The translations under genes were made by a program, and so were the position numbers. A stretch of 37,518 nucleotides of DNA from Burkholderiales bacterium (lineage in GTDB: Bacteria > Pseudomonadota > Gammaproteobacteria > Burkholderiales > Burkholderiaceae). The stretch covers positions 1-37,518 of the forward strand of contig JAMFSK010000017.1 in NCBI GenBank assembly GCA_026225235.1, in the 5' to 3' direction. Positions 7,603 through 16,622 of the stretch are shown piece by piece. How positions within the stretch are numbered: position 1 is the stretch's first letter; each line of letters starts with the position of its first letter. The notes below the pieces were generated by a model. The model did no database searches, was not told the DNA's origin, and worked only from the letters and a program-made list of their open reading frames with translations.

Positions 7603-8724
7603 TTGAATCGAGTACAAAACGCCGATCTCGCCCGCAACCTGCTTGTAATCGTGATCTTGTCGGCGCTCGCGGCCGGTAGTTTCTACATTCTGCGGCCTTT
7701 CATCCCCGGTCTGATCTGGGCGACCACGATTGTCGTCGCCACCTGGCCCATGATGCTCGGCCTGCAGCGGCGCCTCGGCAACCGGCGCTGGCTGGCCACG
7801 ACGATCATGCTGGTCGGCCTGCTCATCGTGATCGTGCTGCCGTTGTACGAAGCCATCTCCACGCTGGCTATCCATGCCGGCGACATCATGGACTCGATCA
7901 AGGCCATGCCTGGCTATGCGCTGCCCCCGCCCCCGGGCTGGGTCGGCGAGATCCCGCTGGTCGGCGGACGGGCCACGACGGAATGGCAGAAGCTGTCCGA
8001 TGCCGGCCCCGGGGGTCTGCTTGCCACACTCGAGCCTTACATAACGATCGCTGCGCGCTGGTTGTTCGGCCATGCGGCCATCGTCGGCGCGTTCGTGATT
8101 CATATGTTCATCACGCTGATCATCAGCGGCATTCTCTACATGAACGGCGAGGTGGCTGCGGGCATGATGTTGCGTTTCGCGAGCCGGATTGCGGCCGATC
8201 GCGGCACCGCCGCGATCAGGCTGACCGGCCTGGCGATCCGCGCGGTCGCGCTGGGCATCGTCGTCACGGCGATTACGCAGTCGGCGCTGGGTGGCATCGG
8301 CCTCTGGATCTCGGGGGTCCCGGGCGCTGGCATCCTCACCGCACTGATGCTGATGTTCTGTCTGGCCCAGATCGGACCGTTGCCCCCGCTGGTCGGCGGT
8401 ATTGTCTGGCTGTTCTGGCACGACGCGCACGTATGGGGTGCCCTGCTGATCGTCTGGACCGTGCTCGTCTCGATGCTCGACAACGTGATGCGGCCCATGC
8501 TGATCCGCCGCGGCGTCGACTTGTCGATGCTGCTGATCCTGTCCGGCGTACTCGGCGGGATGTTCGCGTTCGGCATCGTCGGCCTCTTCATGGGGCCCGT
8601 GATCCTCGCCGTGACCTATACGCTGCTGCGCGCCTGGATCGACGACATGCCGACGCCGCATTCGGACGATCCGGTTGTCGAGGCACTGCTGGTCCCTGCC
8701 GTCGAAGAGTCAAAAGCCGATTGA
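7603..8724 (+). CDS. AI-2E family transporter (YdiK/PerM-like)
   Basis: A 373-residue polytopic membrane protein of the AI-2E/UPF0118 family. Paired helices lie near the N-terminus (residues 12-33 and 60-83), with a soluble segment around 95-150. A run of helices follows from about 155, including ITQSALGGIGLWISGVPGAGILTALMLMFCLAQIGPLPPLVGG and the conserved late region MLDNVMRPMLIRRGVDLSMLLILSGVLGGMFAFGIVGLFMGPVILAV split over two helices. Members export autoinducer-2 or act as ion antiporters; most are uncharacterised. The start is a TTG at 7603 with CTGGAG about 8 bases upstream. Its stop abuts the acylphosphatase stop on the other strand with no base between. Confidence 0.88.
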   Translation: MNRVQNADLARNLLVIVILSALAAGSFYILRPFIPGLIWATTIVVATWPMMLGLQRRLGNRRWLATTIMLVGLLIVIVLPLYEAISTLAIHAGDIMDSIKAMPGYALPPPPGWVGEIPLVGGRATTEWQKLSDAGPGGLLATLEPYITIAARWLFGHAAIVGAFVIHMFITLIISGILYMNGEVAAGMMLRFASRIAADRGTAAIRLTGLAIRAVALGIVVTAITQSALGGIGLWISGVPGAGILTALMLMFCLAQIGPLPPLVGGIVWLFWHDAHVWGALLIVWTVLVSMLDNVMRPMLIRRGVDLSMLLILSGVLGGMFAFGIVGLFMGPVILAVTYTLLRAWIDDMPTPHSDDPVVEALLVPAVEESKAD

Positions 8725-9018
8725 TCAGCGTTGCTCGAAGCGATCGTAGCGACGTTCGGCATAGCTGCGTTCGCTTTCGAGTTCCGTCACCCGCGCGGCG
8801 GGAGGGCCGCGCCGCATGAATTCGAGCATCCGATCGACCTGGTCGGGCGAGCCCTGGACGACGGCCTGCACGGTGCCGTCTTCCAGGTTCTGCACCCAGC
8901 CGCCAATACCGAGTTCATGCGCGCGGCGGATCGTCGAGTTTCGATAGCCCACACCCTGTACACGCCCGTGAACGCGGACGTTGTACGTTTCACGCCGCTC
9001 TTCGAACCCACTGCCCAT
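8725..9018 (-). CDS. acyP: Acylphosphatase
   Basis: A 97-residue protein with the full acylphosphatase signature: VHGRVQGVGYR, with the phosphate-binding Arg26, and GGWVQNLEDGTV, with the catalytic Asn44. It hydrolyses carboxyl-phosphate bonds of small acyl phosphates in the cytoplasm. The start is the ATG at 9018, with GGGAGAAG 5-12 bases upstream; a longer frame to 9039 adds seven residues that contain this ribosome binding site and is rejected. The gene is back to back with the LacI-type regulator and tail to tail with the transporter at 7603. Confidence 0.95.
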   Translation of the reverse strand: MGSGFEERRETYNVRVHGRVQGVGYRNSTIRRAHELGIGGWVQNLEDGTVQAVVQGSPDQVDRMLEFMRRGPPAARVTELESERSYAERRYDRFEQR

Positions 9019-9144
9019 CGTTGCTTCTCCCTTGCGCATTTATCGTCGGCGATATTCTAGGACGTCTTGCGCAATCGCGAAGCCTACGCAGCGTCTTGAG
9101 TCGCCCCTGCCGCGTCGGGCCGCCCCCGTCCGCGCTTTCCCTCT

Positions 9145-9150
9145 TATAAT
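9145..9150 (+). promoter_or_regulatory. -10 element of the LacI-type regulator gene
   Basis: A perfect TATAAT lies 23 bases before the GTG start at 9174, predicting a leader of about 17 bases. No good -35 match is seen 16-18 bases upstream. Confidence 0.5.
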
Positions 9151-9173
9151 CCGCCGAACCAACCGGAGCTGAT

Positions 9174-10208
9174 GTGGGCATCAAGAAACTGGCGAGCCAT
9201 CTGAACCTGTCGATCGCCACTGTCTCGCGCGCGCTGAATGCAAGCGCCGAGGTCAGCGCCGCGACACGGCAGCGCGTGCTCGAAGCCGCAGCGGAACTTG
9301 GCTACTCGCCGAACAAGGCCGCCGAGAGTCTGCGCAAGGGGCGCATCGACACCATCGGACTGATGCTGCCCATGCGCAACCCGGAAGAAAACTACACCTT
9401 GTCGCTGTTCCTCACATTGGCAGACGGCATCCAGACGGTGCTCTCGAAGCAGCAGCTCGACCTGGCAATCTATCAAAGCAATTCGGATGAAGACGAACTG
9501 AGCCGGCTGCGTCGCATCGTCGAGCGCCGCCAGGTCGATGGGCTGATCGTATCCGGCACACGCCGTCACGACCCCCGCCTCGACTATCTCGCGAAGCAGA
9601 AATTTCCCTTCGTCGCCTTCGGCCGCAGCGACTCGGGCGGCGAACATGCGTGGATCGATCTCGACTTCGAAGCGGCTGCAGAAGAAGCGATTGCACGGCT
9701 GGTCGGCTTCGAGCATCGACGCATTGCGATCGGCATGCCGGGGCAGGATGCGATGCAGGCACATGTCTACCTCAAGGGCTACAAGCGCGCGCTCAAGCGT
9801 TTTGGGCTGCGCTTCGACCCCGCGCTCGCCCTGCATGACGAGCTCAGCGAACGCGGTGGCTATCGCGTCACCGAAGCACTGCTGGCCTCGTCGGCGCCCC
9901 CGACCGCCATCATCTTCCAGAGCGACTGCATGGCGATCGGCGCCTATCGCAAGTTGAGCGAACTCGGACTCAGGCCCGGCAAGGACATTGCCATCAGCGG
10001 CGGTGTGCTCACAGGCGAGGTACCCGACTATCTGTCGCCTCGCCTGACCGGCTTCTCGATCACTGTACGCGAACTCGGCATGCGCATGGCCGAGGCGATT
10101 CTCGCCCGCCTGCCTGCTGACGGAGCGCAAAACCATCGTCCGCTGATCCAGGAAATCTGGCCGCTGCAATTGAAGGCACGTACCAGTGACGCGAGCGTGG
10201 CGAATTAG
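9174..10208 (+). CDS. LacI/GalR family transcriptional regulator (likely controls the xyloside locus)
   Basis: A 344-residue regulator. The N-terminal helix-turn-helix is IKKLASHLNLSIATVSRALN (residues 3-22), followed by a hinge helix region near 45-60 (AAESLRKGRIDTIGLMLP) and a periplasmic-binding-protein-like sugar domain to the end. The start is a GTG at 9174 with GGAG 7 bases upstream; an overlapping ATG at 9172 is out of frame. It lies directly before the ABC transporter and alpha-xylosidase genes in the same direction. A perfect LacI-type palindrome at 10424-10439 sits just past the predicted start of that operon, so it is probably their repressor, released by a xylose-containing oligosaccharide. 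That link is inferred from position and site type. Confidence 0.92.
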   Translation: MGIKKLASHLNLSIATVSRALNASAEVSAATRQRVLEAAAELGYSPNKAAESLRKGRIDTIGLMLPMRNPEENYTLSLFLTLADGIQTVLSKQQLDLAIYQSNSDEDELSRLRRIVERRQVDGLIVSGTRRHDPRLDYLAKQKFPFVAFGRSDSGGEHAWIDLDFEAAAEEAIARLVGFEHRRIAIGMPGQDAMQAHVYLKGYKRALKRFGLRFDPALALHDELSERGGYRVTEALLASSAPPTAIIFQSDCMAIGAYRKLSELGLRPGKDIAISGGVLTGEVPDYLSPRLTGFSITVRELGMRMAEAILARLPADGAQNHRPLIQEIWPLQLKARTSDASVAN

Positions 10209-10383
10209 GGAACACCGCGCTGCGGTCGATGTTTACCCTCACGCATCCCCTGCCCGCCCCGCGTGTCGGGCATTTCACGCATCCCCGCGAAATCGTTGCT
10301 GGACAAGGCTCGCCCGGCCTCCTATCGGCCCTGGCGCGATTGTGTTTTCACCCACCTCTGCTTGCGTTTCATTGCACCGCGGC

Positions 10384-10412
10384 TTGACATCGACGTGAGC
10401 CAGGACAAGAAT
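10384..10412 (+). promoter_or_regulatory. Promoter of the xyloside transport operon
   Basis: A perfect TTGACA at 10384-10389, a 17-bp spacer and AAGAAT (four of six matches) at 10407-10412 predict a transcript start near 10419, with a leader of about 115 bases. The rest of the 326-base gap (10209-10534) holds no supported gene. Confidence 0.7.
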
Positions 10413-10423
10413 TCGCAGCATTC

Positions 10424-10439
10424 CCGGAAACGTTTCCGG
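10424..10439 (+). promoter_or_regulatory. LacI-type operator, perfect 16-bp palindrome
   Basis: CCGGAAACGTTTCCGG is fully symmetric about a central CG, as in most LacI/GalR operators. It starts about 5 bases past the predicted transcript start, so a bound repressor would block the polymerase. It is the only copy I find in the window. Confidence 0.8.
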
Positions 10440-10534
10440 AACAGTTCCGATGGCATGTCCGTCGAACCGTGCCGAGATGCCGGGCCAAAAGAAGTGCGCC
10501 TGTACGAGCGCCCAATCCAATCCTGGAGGAGCAC

Positions 10535-11764
10535 ATGAAGAAAAGCCTCACCGCGGCCTGCGCAGCCATCAGCGTCGCCGTATCGATACTCTCGATGACG
10601 ACCTCGGCGCAGGCGGCCGACCAGACGCTGAGCGTCTGGACCGTCGACGAACCGAATCCGTTTACCGAACACATGGCGAACGAGTTCGCCAAGCTGCACC
10701 CCGACGTCAAGGTGCAGATCCGTCGCGTCGGCTTTGCCGCGCTCAACGACGAAGCGATGCGCGCCGTCATGTCGGGCAACGGCCCCGATGTCGTGCCGAT
10801 CGACAATCCGAATACCGCCATGTTCGCCTCGCGCGGCGCGCTGCTCGACCTGAGCCCGTACCTCGCGAAGTCGAAGGTCATCGACACGAAGCAGATCTAT
10901 CCAGGCCCGCTGGCCAACGCCACTTGGGACCACAAGGTCTATGCGATCCCGCGTGGTGCGAACACTCTCGCGCTCTACTACAACCAGGATGCCTTCAAGG
11001 CTGCGGGCCTCGATCCGAGCAAGCCGCCGCAAACGTGGGACGAGCTCTATACCGACGCGAAGAAGCTCACGGATGCGTCGAAGGGCGTGTACGGACTGGC
11101 GTTCTCAGCGATCGGCACGGAAGAAGGCACGTTCCAGTTCCTGCCCTTCATCCAGACCACCGGTGCAGACTGGACCTCGCTCGGCTCGCCCGGCGCGATC
11201 CGTGCCGCGCAGTTCTGGCAAAAGCTGCTCGACGACAAGGTCGCTTCGCCGGACACGCTCTCGCATTCGCAATCTGAAGCCGCGGCCACCTTTATCAATG
11301 GCAATGCCGCGATGGACATCGATGGCCCGTGGGAATTGCCGGCGGTCACAAAGGGCGCCAAGTTCAAGTGGGCGGTCGCCCTGCTGCCGGTCGAGAAAGA
11401 CGGCTCGCCGCGCGCGTCGGCACTCGGTGAACAGAACCACGCCATCCTTAAGACCAGCAAGAACCCTGCGCTCGCGTTCGAGTTCCTCGAATACATGTAT
11501 AGCCAGGGCGGTCGCGACTGGAACGAATACGGCATGCTGCCGCCGTCGAAAGATGCTGTCACGAAGGACCCGAAGTGGCCCGAAGCGTACAAGACCTTCA
11601 ACGAGCAGATGCAATACGCGCGTGGCCGTGGTCCGAACCCGAACTGGCCGCAGATCTCGAAGGCGATCTACACGGCCATGCAGCAGGTGCTCACGCACCA
11701 GGCCGATGCACCGACGGCAATGAAGAACGCCGCCGCCGAAGTCGACAAGGTTGTGAAGAAGTAA
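10535..11764 (+). CDS. ABC transporter sugar-binding protein (xyloside locus)
   Basis: A 409-residue extracellular solute-binding protein of family 1 (UgpB/MalE type). It has a Sec signal peptide (MKKS start, hydrophobic core, cleavage after SAQA near residue 27), then the mature start ADQTLSVWTVDEPNPF. It delivers an oligosaccharide to the two permeases that follow. TGGAGGAG just before the ATG at 10535 fixes the start; the frame continues upstream but without support. It is the first gene of the operon behind the promoter and operator at 10384-10439. With an alpha-xylosidase at the end of the operon, isoprimeverose or other alpha-xylosyl oligosaccharides from xyloglucan are the likely ligands (inference). 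Confidence 0.93.
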   Translation: MKKSLTAACAAISVAVSILSMTTSAQAADQTLSVWTVDEPNPFTEHMANEFAKLHPDVKVQIRRVGFAALNDEAMRAVMSGNGPDVVPIDNPNTAMFASRGALLDLSPYLAKSKVIDTKQIYPGPLANATWDHKVYAIPRGANTLALYYNQDAFKAAGLDPSKPPQTWDELYTDAKKLTDASKGVYGLAFSAIGTEEGTFQFLPFIQTTGADWTSLGSPGAIRAAQFWQKLLDDKVASPDTLSHSQSEAAATFINGNAAMDIDGPWELPAVTKGAKFKWAVALLPVEKDGSPRASALGEQNHAILKTSKNPALAFEFLEYMYSQGGRDWNEYGMLPPSKDAVTKDPKWPEAYKTFNEQMQYARGRGPNPNWPQISKAIYTAMQQVLTHQADAPTAMKNAAAEVDKVVKK

Positions 11765-11774
11765 GGGTAACGAT

Positions 11775-12665
11775 ATGAAATTCCTGCGAGGCCGTCATGG
11801 CTTTGAAGTCGGGATGGCCTCGCTGGCCCTGCTCTATCTGCTGTTGTTCGCTGGCGTCCCGCTGATCTACAACGTGGTGTTGTCGTTCCAGCAAGTCGAC
11901 CTGATGTCGCCTGCCTTTCTCGTGCGGCCCTTTGCGGGCCTCGCGAACTACCTCGACGTGATCTCTCGGCCCGAGGCACGCATGGTGGTCGTCAATACCA
12001 TCCTGTTCGTCGGTCTGTCGCTCGTGTTCCAGATCACCATCGGCCTGTTGCTCGCCCTGCTGTTCATGGAGCAGTTTCCGGCCGCTTCATTCATGCGTGG
12101 CCTGTTCCTCGCGGGCTGGATCATGCCGGGCCTGGTGGTCGGCGCGATCTGGAAGCTCGTCTTTGCAGGCGACTATGGCGTGCTCAATCATGCGCTCGCA
12201 TCGATCGGACTGATCCACGGCAAGATCTTCTGGCTCTCCGATCCGCACTATGCCTTGCTGGCCGTCATCATCGCGAATGTGTGGCTCGGCGTGCCGTTCA
12301 ATATGCTGTTGCTGTCGGTCGGCCTACTCGGCATTCCTGCCGAGATCTATGAAGCCGCGAAGATCGATGGCGCAGGCCCCGTGCGTCGCTTCTTCCACAT
12401 GACGCTGCCGATGATGCGTTCGACGCTCGGCGCCGTCGTCTCACTCGGCGCGATTCTCACGATGCAGCAATTCGACCTGATCGCGGCACTCACGCAGGGT
12501 GGCCCCGCGAGTTCCTCACAGGTCGCGCAGTACTGGTCGTGGCAGTTGTCGTTCCAGACCTTCGAAGTCTCGCAAGGCAGCGCGGTCGCCACCGTCATGC
12601 TGCTGCTGGTGCTCGTGGTCGCGACCATCTACGTGCGCTCGATCCGCCACGAACAACAGGCCTGA
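11775..12665 (+). CDS. ABC sugar permease, MalF type
   Basis: A 296-residue inner-membrane protein with about six helices and the binding-protein-dependent permease signature YEAAKIDGAGPVRRFFHMTLPM (residues about 194-215), where the EAA loop contacts the ATPase. This is the MalF/UgpA-type subunit (COG1175 group). AAGGG overlaps the stop of the preceding gene, and the ATG at 11775 is 10 bases after it, so the genes are translationally close. It works with the permease at 12674; the ATPase is not in the window. Confidence 0.93.
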   Translation: MKFLRGRHGFEVGMASLALLYLLLFAGVPLIYNVVLSFQQVDLMSPAFLVRPFAGLANYLDVISRPEARMVVVNTILFVGLSLVFQITIGLLLALLFMEQFPAASFMRGLFLAGWIMPGLVVGAIWKLVFAGDYGVLNHALASIGLIHGKIFWLSDPHYALLAVIIANVWLGVPFNMLLLSVGLLGIPAEIYEAAKIDGAGPVRRFFHMTLPMMRSTLGAVVSLGAILTMQQFDLIAALTQGGPASSSQVAQYWSWQLSFQTFEVSQGSAVATVMLLLVLVVATIYVRSIRHEQQA

Positions 12666-12673
12666 GGCACATC

Positions 12674-13486
12674 GTGAAGAAAACTGTCCTGTTTATCGTC
12701 GCGCTGGCTGTCACAGTGCTCTATCTGTTCCCGCTGTACTGGATGTACGTCACGGCATTCAAGAGCGCGGCGGAAATGTTCCGCTATCCGCCAACGCTGT
12801 GGCCACTCGCGCCCGAATCGCATTTCGTCGCAACCTTCGTCGACCGGCAGATGGGTAACTATCTCTGGAACTCATTCGCGATCGCCTGCGGCACCACCTT
12901 CATCACGATCCTGCTCGGCACCGGCGCCTCCTATGCGCTTGCGCAATCGCAGAACCGTATCACCGGCATTGCGATCTTCGCGGTGCTCGTGCTCCAGGCA
13001 CTGCCGTCCTCGCTGATGGTCACGCCGCTGTTCACCGCATTCAAGTCGCTTGGTCTGCTCGCGACGCCGCGCTTCTCCGTGGTGCTCGCACAGATCGCCA
13101 AGACACTGCCCTTCTTTATCGTGCTGTGCCGGTCGAGCTTCCTGCAAGTTCCCAAGGAACTGCGCGACGCGGCGCTCGTCGACGGCGCAACCCCTGCGGG
13201 CGCGTTTTTCCGGGTGGTACTGCCGCTCGCGATGAACGGCATCCTGGTCAGCGGAATCCTGGTGTTTCTGCAGTCCTTCGGCGAATACGTCTATGCGCGC
13301 TCGCTGATTCTCGACGACAACTACCAGACCGCGACGGTGGGCCTGTCGGCCTTTGTCGGCGCGACCAACACTGACTGGATCGGCATCATGACTTACTCGG
13401 CCATCTACGTCACGCCGATCCTCGGCATTTTCATGCTGCTGCAGCGGCGCATCGTCGGCGGACTCACGGCCGGCGCAATCAAGTAA
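12674..13486 (+). CDS. ABC sugar permease, MalG type
   Basis: A 270-residue inner-membrane protein with six helices and the EAA loop LRDAALVDGATPAGAFFRVVLPLA (about residues 160-183), the MalG/UgpE type (COG0395 group). The N-terminus MYVTAFKSAAEMF is also typical. The start is a GTG at 12674, with GAGG about 7 bases upstream; the longer frame back to 12539 overlaps the previous gene and reads as a shadow. It partners the permease at 11775 and lies 8 bases after it. Confidence 0.92.
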   Translation: MKKTVLFIVALAVTVLYLFPLYWMYVTAFKSAAEMFRYPPTLWPLAPESHFVATFVDRQMGNYLWNSFAIACGTTFITILLGTGASYALAQSQNRITGIAIFAVLVLQALPSSLMVTPLFTAFKSLGLLATPRFSVVLAQIAKTLPFFIVLCRSSFLQVPKELRDAALVDGATPAGAFFRVVLPLAMNGILVSGILVFLQSFGEYVYARSLILDDNYQTATVGLSAFVGATNTDWIGIMTYSAIYVTPILGIFMLLQRRIVGGLTAGAIK

Positions 13487-13500
13487 CGAGACGATCCCCC

Positions 13501-15906
13501 ATGAAAATCAGCGACGGAAACTGGCTGATCCACGAAGGCTTGCAGGTGCTCTACCCGGTGTACGTGCACGATGTGCAGGTACGCGGCAAGACCCTCCTGG
13601 TTCACGCCGCCCCCCGCGATGTCAGCTCGCGTGCCTATCAGCTCGACACGGCGCTCCTCACTCTGCGCGTGTTCTCACCCCGTGAGGGCGTAATCGGTGT
13701 GCGCATCGAGCGCTATCAAGGTGGCCAGCCGGTCGGGCCGAACTTCGATATCGCTCATGACGAAGACGTCGACGTCCAGACCCATCTCGGCGAAGAGGAG
13801 GCCACGCTCGCGAGTGGCTCGTTGAGCGTGCGCATTGCACGTCGGGGCGACTGGATGATCGACTTTCTGCGCGAGACGCCGCAGAGCGGCGCATCCGTGG
13901 TAGCGCATGGCCGCACACCCGTTCGTGAAAGGCTCACCGGCAGCGGGTTTCGCGCAGCCGGACATGTGACCGAGGCCAGCGGCCGCACGCATGTGTTCGA
14001 GCGGCTCGACCTCGGCGTCGGCGAAACGGTGTACGGCCTCGGCGAGCGCTTCGCAGCCTTCGTCAAGAATGGCCAGACCATCGATATGTGGAATCGCGAC
14101 GGCGGCACGGGCACCGAGCAAGCCTATAAGAACATCCCGTTCTATCTGACCAACCGCGGCTATGGCGTGTTCGTCAATCATGCCGGTCACGTCGAGTTCG
14201 AAGTCGCGACCGAGAAAGTCGCGAAGGTCCAGTTCAGCGTGCCCGGTGAAGGCCTCGAATACTTCGTGATCGATGGCCCGTCGCCCAAGCAGGTGCTCGA
14301 CCGGTATACGCAACTGACGGGGCGCCCTGCGCTGCCGCCGGCCTGGTCCTTTGGGCTCTGGCTGACGACCTCGTTCACGACTGACTACGACGAAGGCACG
14401 GTCAACCGTTTTATCGACGGAATGCACGAGCGTCGCCTGCCGCTTCACGTGTTCCACTTTGATTGCTTCTGGATGCGCGCGTTTCACTGGTGCGACTTCG
14501 AGTGGAACCCGGAGACCTTCCCCGATCCTGAAGGCATGCTGCGCCGGCTCAAGGCCAAGGGCCTGCATATCTGCGTCTGGATCAACCCCTATATCGCCCA
14601 GCCTTCACCGTTGTTCGCTGAAGGCATGACACGCGGCTATCTGCTCACGAAACCGGACGGCACAGTCTGGCAGTGGGACAAGTGGCAACCCGGCCAGGCC
14701 ATTGTCGACTTCACGAACCCGGCCGCGAGCGAATGGTATGCGGGCCATCTGCGCCGCCTGCTCGCGATGGGTGTCGATTCATTCAAGACCGACTTCGGCG
14801 AGCGCATCCCGACCGATGTGGTCTATCACGATGGCTCGGACCCGGAGCGCATGCACAACTATTATGCGTTCCTTTACAACAAGGTCGTCTACGACGTGCT
14901 TGCCGAGGTGCGCGGCCCGAACGATGCGGTCTTGTTTGCACGGGCCGCTGCCGCCGGCAGCCAGCAATTCCCGGTGCACTGGGGCGGCGACAGCAACTCG
15001 ACCTATGAATCGATGGCGGAGAGTCTGCGTGGCGGCCTCTCGCTCGGGCTTTCGGGCTTTGGCTTCTGGAGCCATGATATCGGTGGCTTTGAGAACACCG
15101 CGCCAGCGCATATCTACAAGCGCTGGTGCGCGTTCGGACTGATGTCGAGCCATAGCCGCCTGCACGGCAGCAAGTCCTATCGGGTACCTTGGTTGTTCGA
15201 CGAAGAAGCGGTTGACGTGCTGCGGCACTTCACCGAATGGAAGTCGCGGCTGATGCCTTACCTCTATGAGCAATCCGCGCTGGCCGCGCAATTCGGGACG
15301 CCGTTGATGCGGGCGATGCTGCTCGAGTTCGCGGACGACCGTGCCTGTGACTACCTCGACCGGCAGTACATGCTCGGTGGGTCGGTGCTCGTGGCACCCG
15401 TCTTCAGTGAGGCCGGCGACGTCGACTTCTACTTGCCCGAGGGACGCTGGACCCATCTGTTCACAGGCGAGGAAGTCAACGGGGGCCGCTGGCGGCATGA
15501 ACGGCATGGCTTCATGAGCATGCCGATCTATGTCCGCCCGAATACCCTGCTGGCGATCGGCGCCGATGCATCGCGGCCTGACTACGACTATGCTGATGAA
15601 GTCGAACTGCGTCTGTATGCACTCGACGAGGGTCAGCGAGCCGAGGCCACCGTGCGCGGGATCGACGCCGAGGTGCAGATGCGTGCTGCGGTCAGCCGTG
15701 CCACGGATGGGCGCCTCACCGTCGAGATCGAAGGCAATGACCGGCCTTGCACTTTGCTGCTCCACAACATCGGTGGCAACAGCGCGGTTCAAGCCGATTC
15801 GATCGAGACGCTCGATACGCATGAGTGGGTTTCGCCCGATGGCGCCGCAAGGCAGGTGCGCATTCGCATCCCGGCAGGGCTCAAGAGCTTTAGCATCGAT
15901 CTGTAA
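13501..15906 (+). CDS. yicI: Glycoside hydrolase family 31 alpha-xylosidase (YicI type)
   Basis: An 801-residue family 31 enzyme very close to E. coli YicI over the catalytic domain. The nucleophile Asp431 lies in FKTDFGERIPTD and the acid/base Asp497 in HWGGDSNSTYESM; the 66-residue gap equals that in YicI (416 and 482). Other shared blocks are FHFDCFWM, LWQWDKWQPG-like WQWDKWQPG and FWSHDIGGFENTAP. It removes alpha-linked xylose from the non-reducing end of xyloglucan fragments such as isoprimeverose. No signal peptide is seen, so it acts in the cytoplasm on sugars brought in by the ABC transporter encoded before it. The ATG at 13501 is 14 bases after the permease stop with only a weak ribosome binding site. 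Confidence 0.95.
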   Translation: MKISDGNWLIHEGLQVLYPVYVHDVQVRGKTLLVHAAPRDVSSRAYQLDTALLTLRVFSPREGVIGVRIERYQGGQPVGPNFDIAHDEDVDVQTHLGEEEATLASGSLSVRIARRGDWMIDFLRETPQSGASVVAHGRTPVRERLTGSGFRAAGHVTEASGRTHVFERLDLGVGETVYGLGERFAAFVKNGQTIDMWNRDGGTGTEQAYKNIPFYLTNRGYGVFVNHAGHVEFEVATEKVAKVQFSVPGEGLEYFVIDGPSPKQVLDRYTQLTGRPALPPAWSFGLWLTTSFTTDYDEGTVNRFIDGMHERRLPLHVFHFDCFWMRAFHWCDFEWNPETFPDPEGMLRRLKAKGLHICVWINPYIAQPSPLFAEGMTRGYLLTKPDGTVWQWDKWQPGQAIVDFTNPAASEWYAGHLRRLLAMGVDSFKTDFGERIPTDVVYHDGSDPERMHNYYAFLYNKVVYDVLAEVRGPNDAVLFARAAAAGSQQFPVHWGGDSNSTYESMAESLRGGLSLGLSGFGFWSHDIGGFENTAPAHIYKRWCAFGLMSSHSRLHGSKSYRVPWLFDEEAVDVLRHFTEWKSRLMPYLYEQSALAAQFGTPLMRAMLLEFADDRACDYLDRQYMLGGSVLVAPVFSEAGDVDFYLPEGRWTHLFTGEEVNGGRWRHERHGFMSMPIYVRPNTLLAIGADASRPDYDYADEVELRLYALDEGQRAEATVRGIDAEVQMRAAVSRATDGRLTVEIEGNDRPCTLLLHNIGGNSAVQADSIETLDTHEWVSPDGAARQVRIRIPAGLKSFSIDL

Positions 15907-15973
15907 GAACGGTATCATCGAGGGGCTGGGCGCCGCGACCGCGACGCCTGTGCCTGCCCCAAAGAGGATACGT

Positions 15974-16438
15974 ATGCAGATCTCCCTGCTGCGCGATGTC
16001 CCGCAATTCCTGCCCGCCCTGGCCGAGGCGCTCCATGAGACCTTCTGGCTGACCGACCCTGCCGCCTCTGTCGCCCGCGCCCACGAAAGGCTGTCGCTGC
16101 GCATGAATGCCGAGATGCTGCCCTTCACCCTCGTCGCACATGATGATGCGCAGTTGCTGGGTACCGGCAGTGTCGTGATCAATGAGCTGCAAGATGAAAA
16201 CCAGTCGCTGCAAGCTGCGTGGCTTTCGGGTGTATGGGTCGACGATACGCAACGCGGCAAAGGTGTCGGCACCGCCGTGATCGCGGCATGCTGCTCCCAC
16301 GCACGGGATCTTGGCGAGCCGGCCTTGCTGCTGATGACCGCCGACGAACGCGAGTTTTATGAGCGGCGGGGCTGGGCGGTGATCGATGCACTCGCGAGCC
16401 CGACCGTCGTCATGCGCCGCTCACTGCTACACATCTAG
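15974..16438 (+). CDS. GNAT family N-acetyltransferase
   Basis: A 154-residue protein with the GNAT acetyl-CoA-binding motif WVDDTQRGKGVGTAVI (about residues 91-106, Q/R-x-x-G-x-G form) and the later FYERRGWAVI strand-turn typical of the fold. The substrate is unknown. The start ATG at 15974 has AGAGGA 6-11 bases upstream. It follows the alpha-xylosidase by 67 bases in the same direction and may be the last gene of the operon; a direct role in sugar use is not evident. Confidence 0.88.
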   Translation: MQISLLRDVPQFLPALAEALHETFWLTDPAASVARAHERLSLRMNAEMLPFTLVAHDDAQLLGTGSVVINELQDENQSLQAAWLSGVWVDDTQRGKGVGTAVIAACCSHARDLGEPALLLMTADEREFYERRGWAVIDALASPTVVMRRSLLHI

Positions 16439-16542
16439 CGTTTACGCTGACACGGTGGCGCGCGTTGCGTTATCGGCTTGGCGTTCGCGGCGGGCATGAG
16501 GGATTGCGTCGAATGCCTATGGGGGGGGAACCCCTCGCACGA

Positions 16543-16581
16543 GCACTCGTCTCATTGACACTCGGGCGCTCGTCTCATCGA
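16543..16581 (+). repeat. Short imperfect direct repeat near a run of eight G
   Basis: Two 16-bp units (16543-16558 and 16566-16581) share 14 of 16 bases around CTCGTCTCAT, 23 bp apart. A run of eight G lies at 16521-16528. No gene is seen in 16439-16622. The function, if any, is unknown. Confidence 0.4.
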
Positions 16582-16622
16582 TATCCGCTGCCCGCCAACT
16601 ACACGCACCGCACCACGTCTAC

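Noticed and set aside
7495..8661. A 388-codon minus-strand frame opposite the AI-2E family gene
   Set aside because: Its His/Asp/Gln/Arg-rich composition is the usual mirror image of a GC-rich membrane-protein gene; the plus-strand product has clear family motifs.
14779..16272. A 497-codon minus-strand frame across the alpha-xylosidase and GNAT genes
   Set aside because: Spans two well-supported plus-strand genes and has no recognisable domain.
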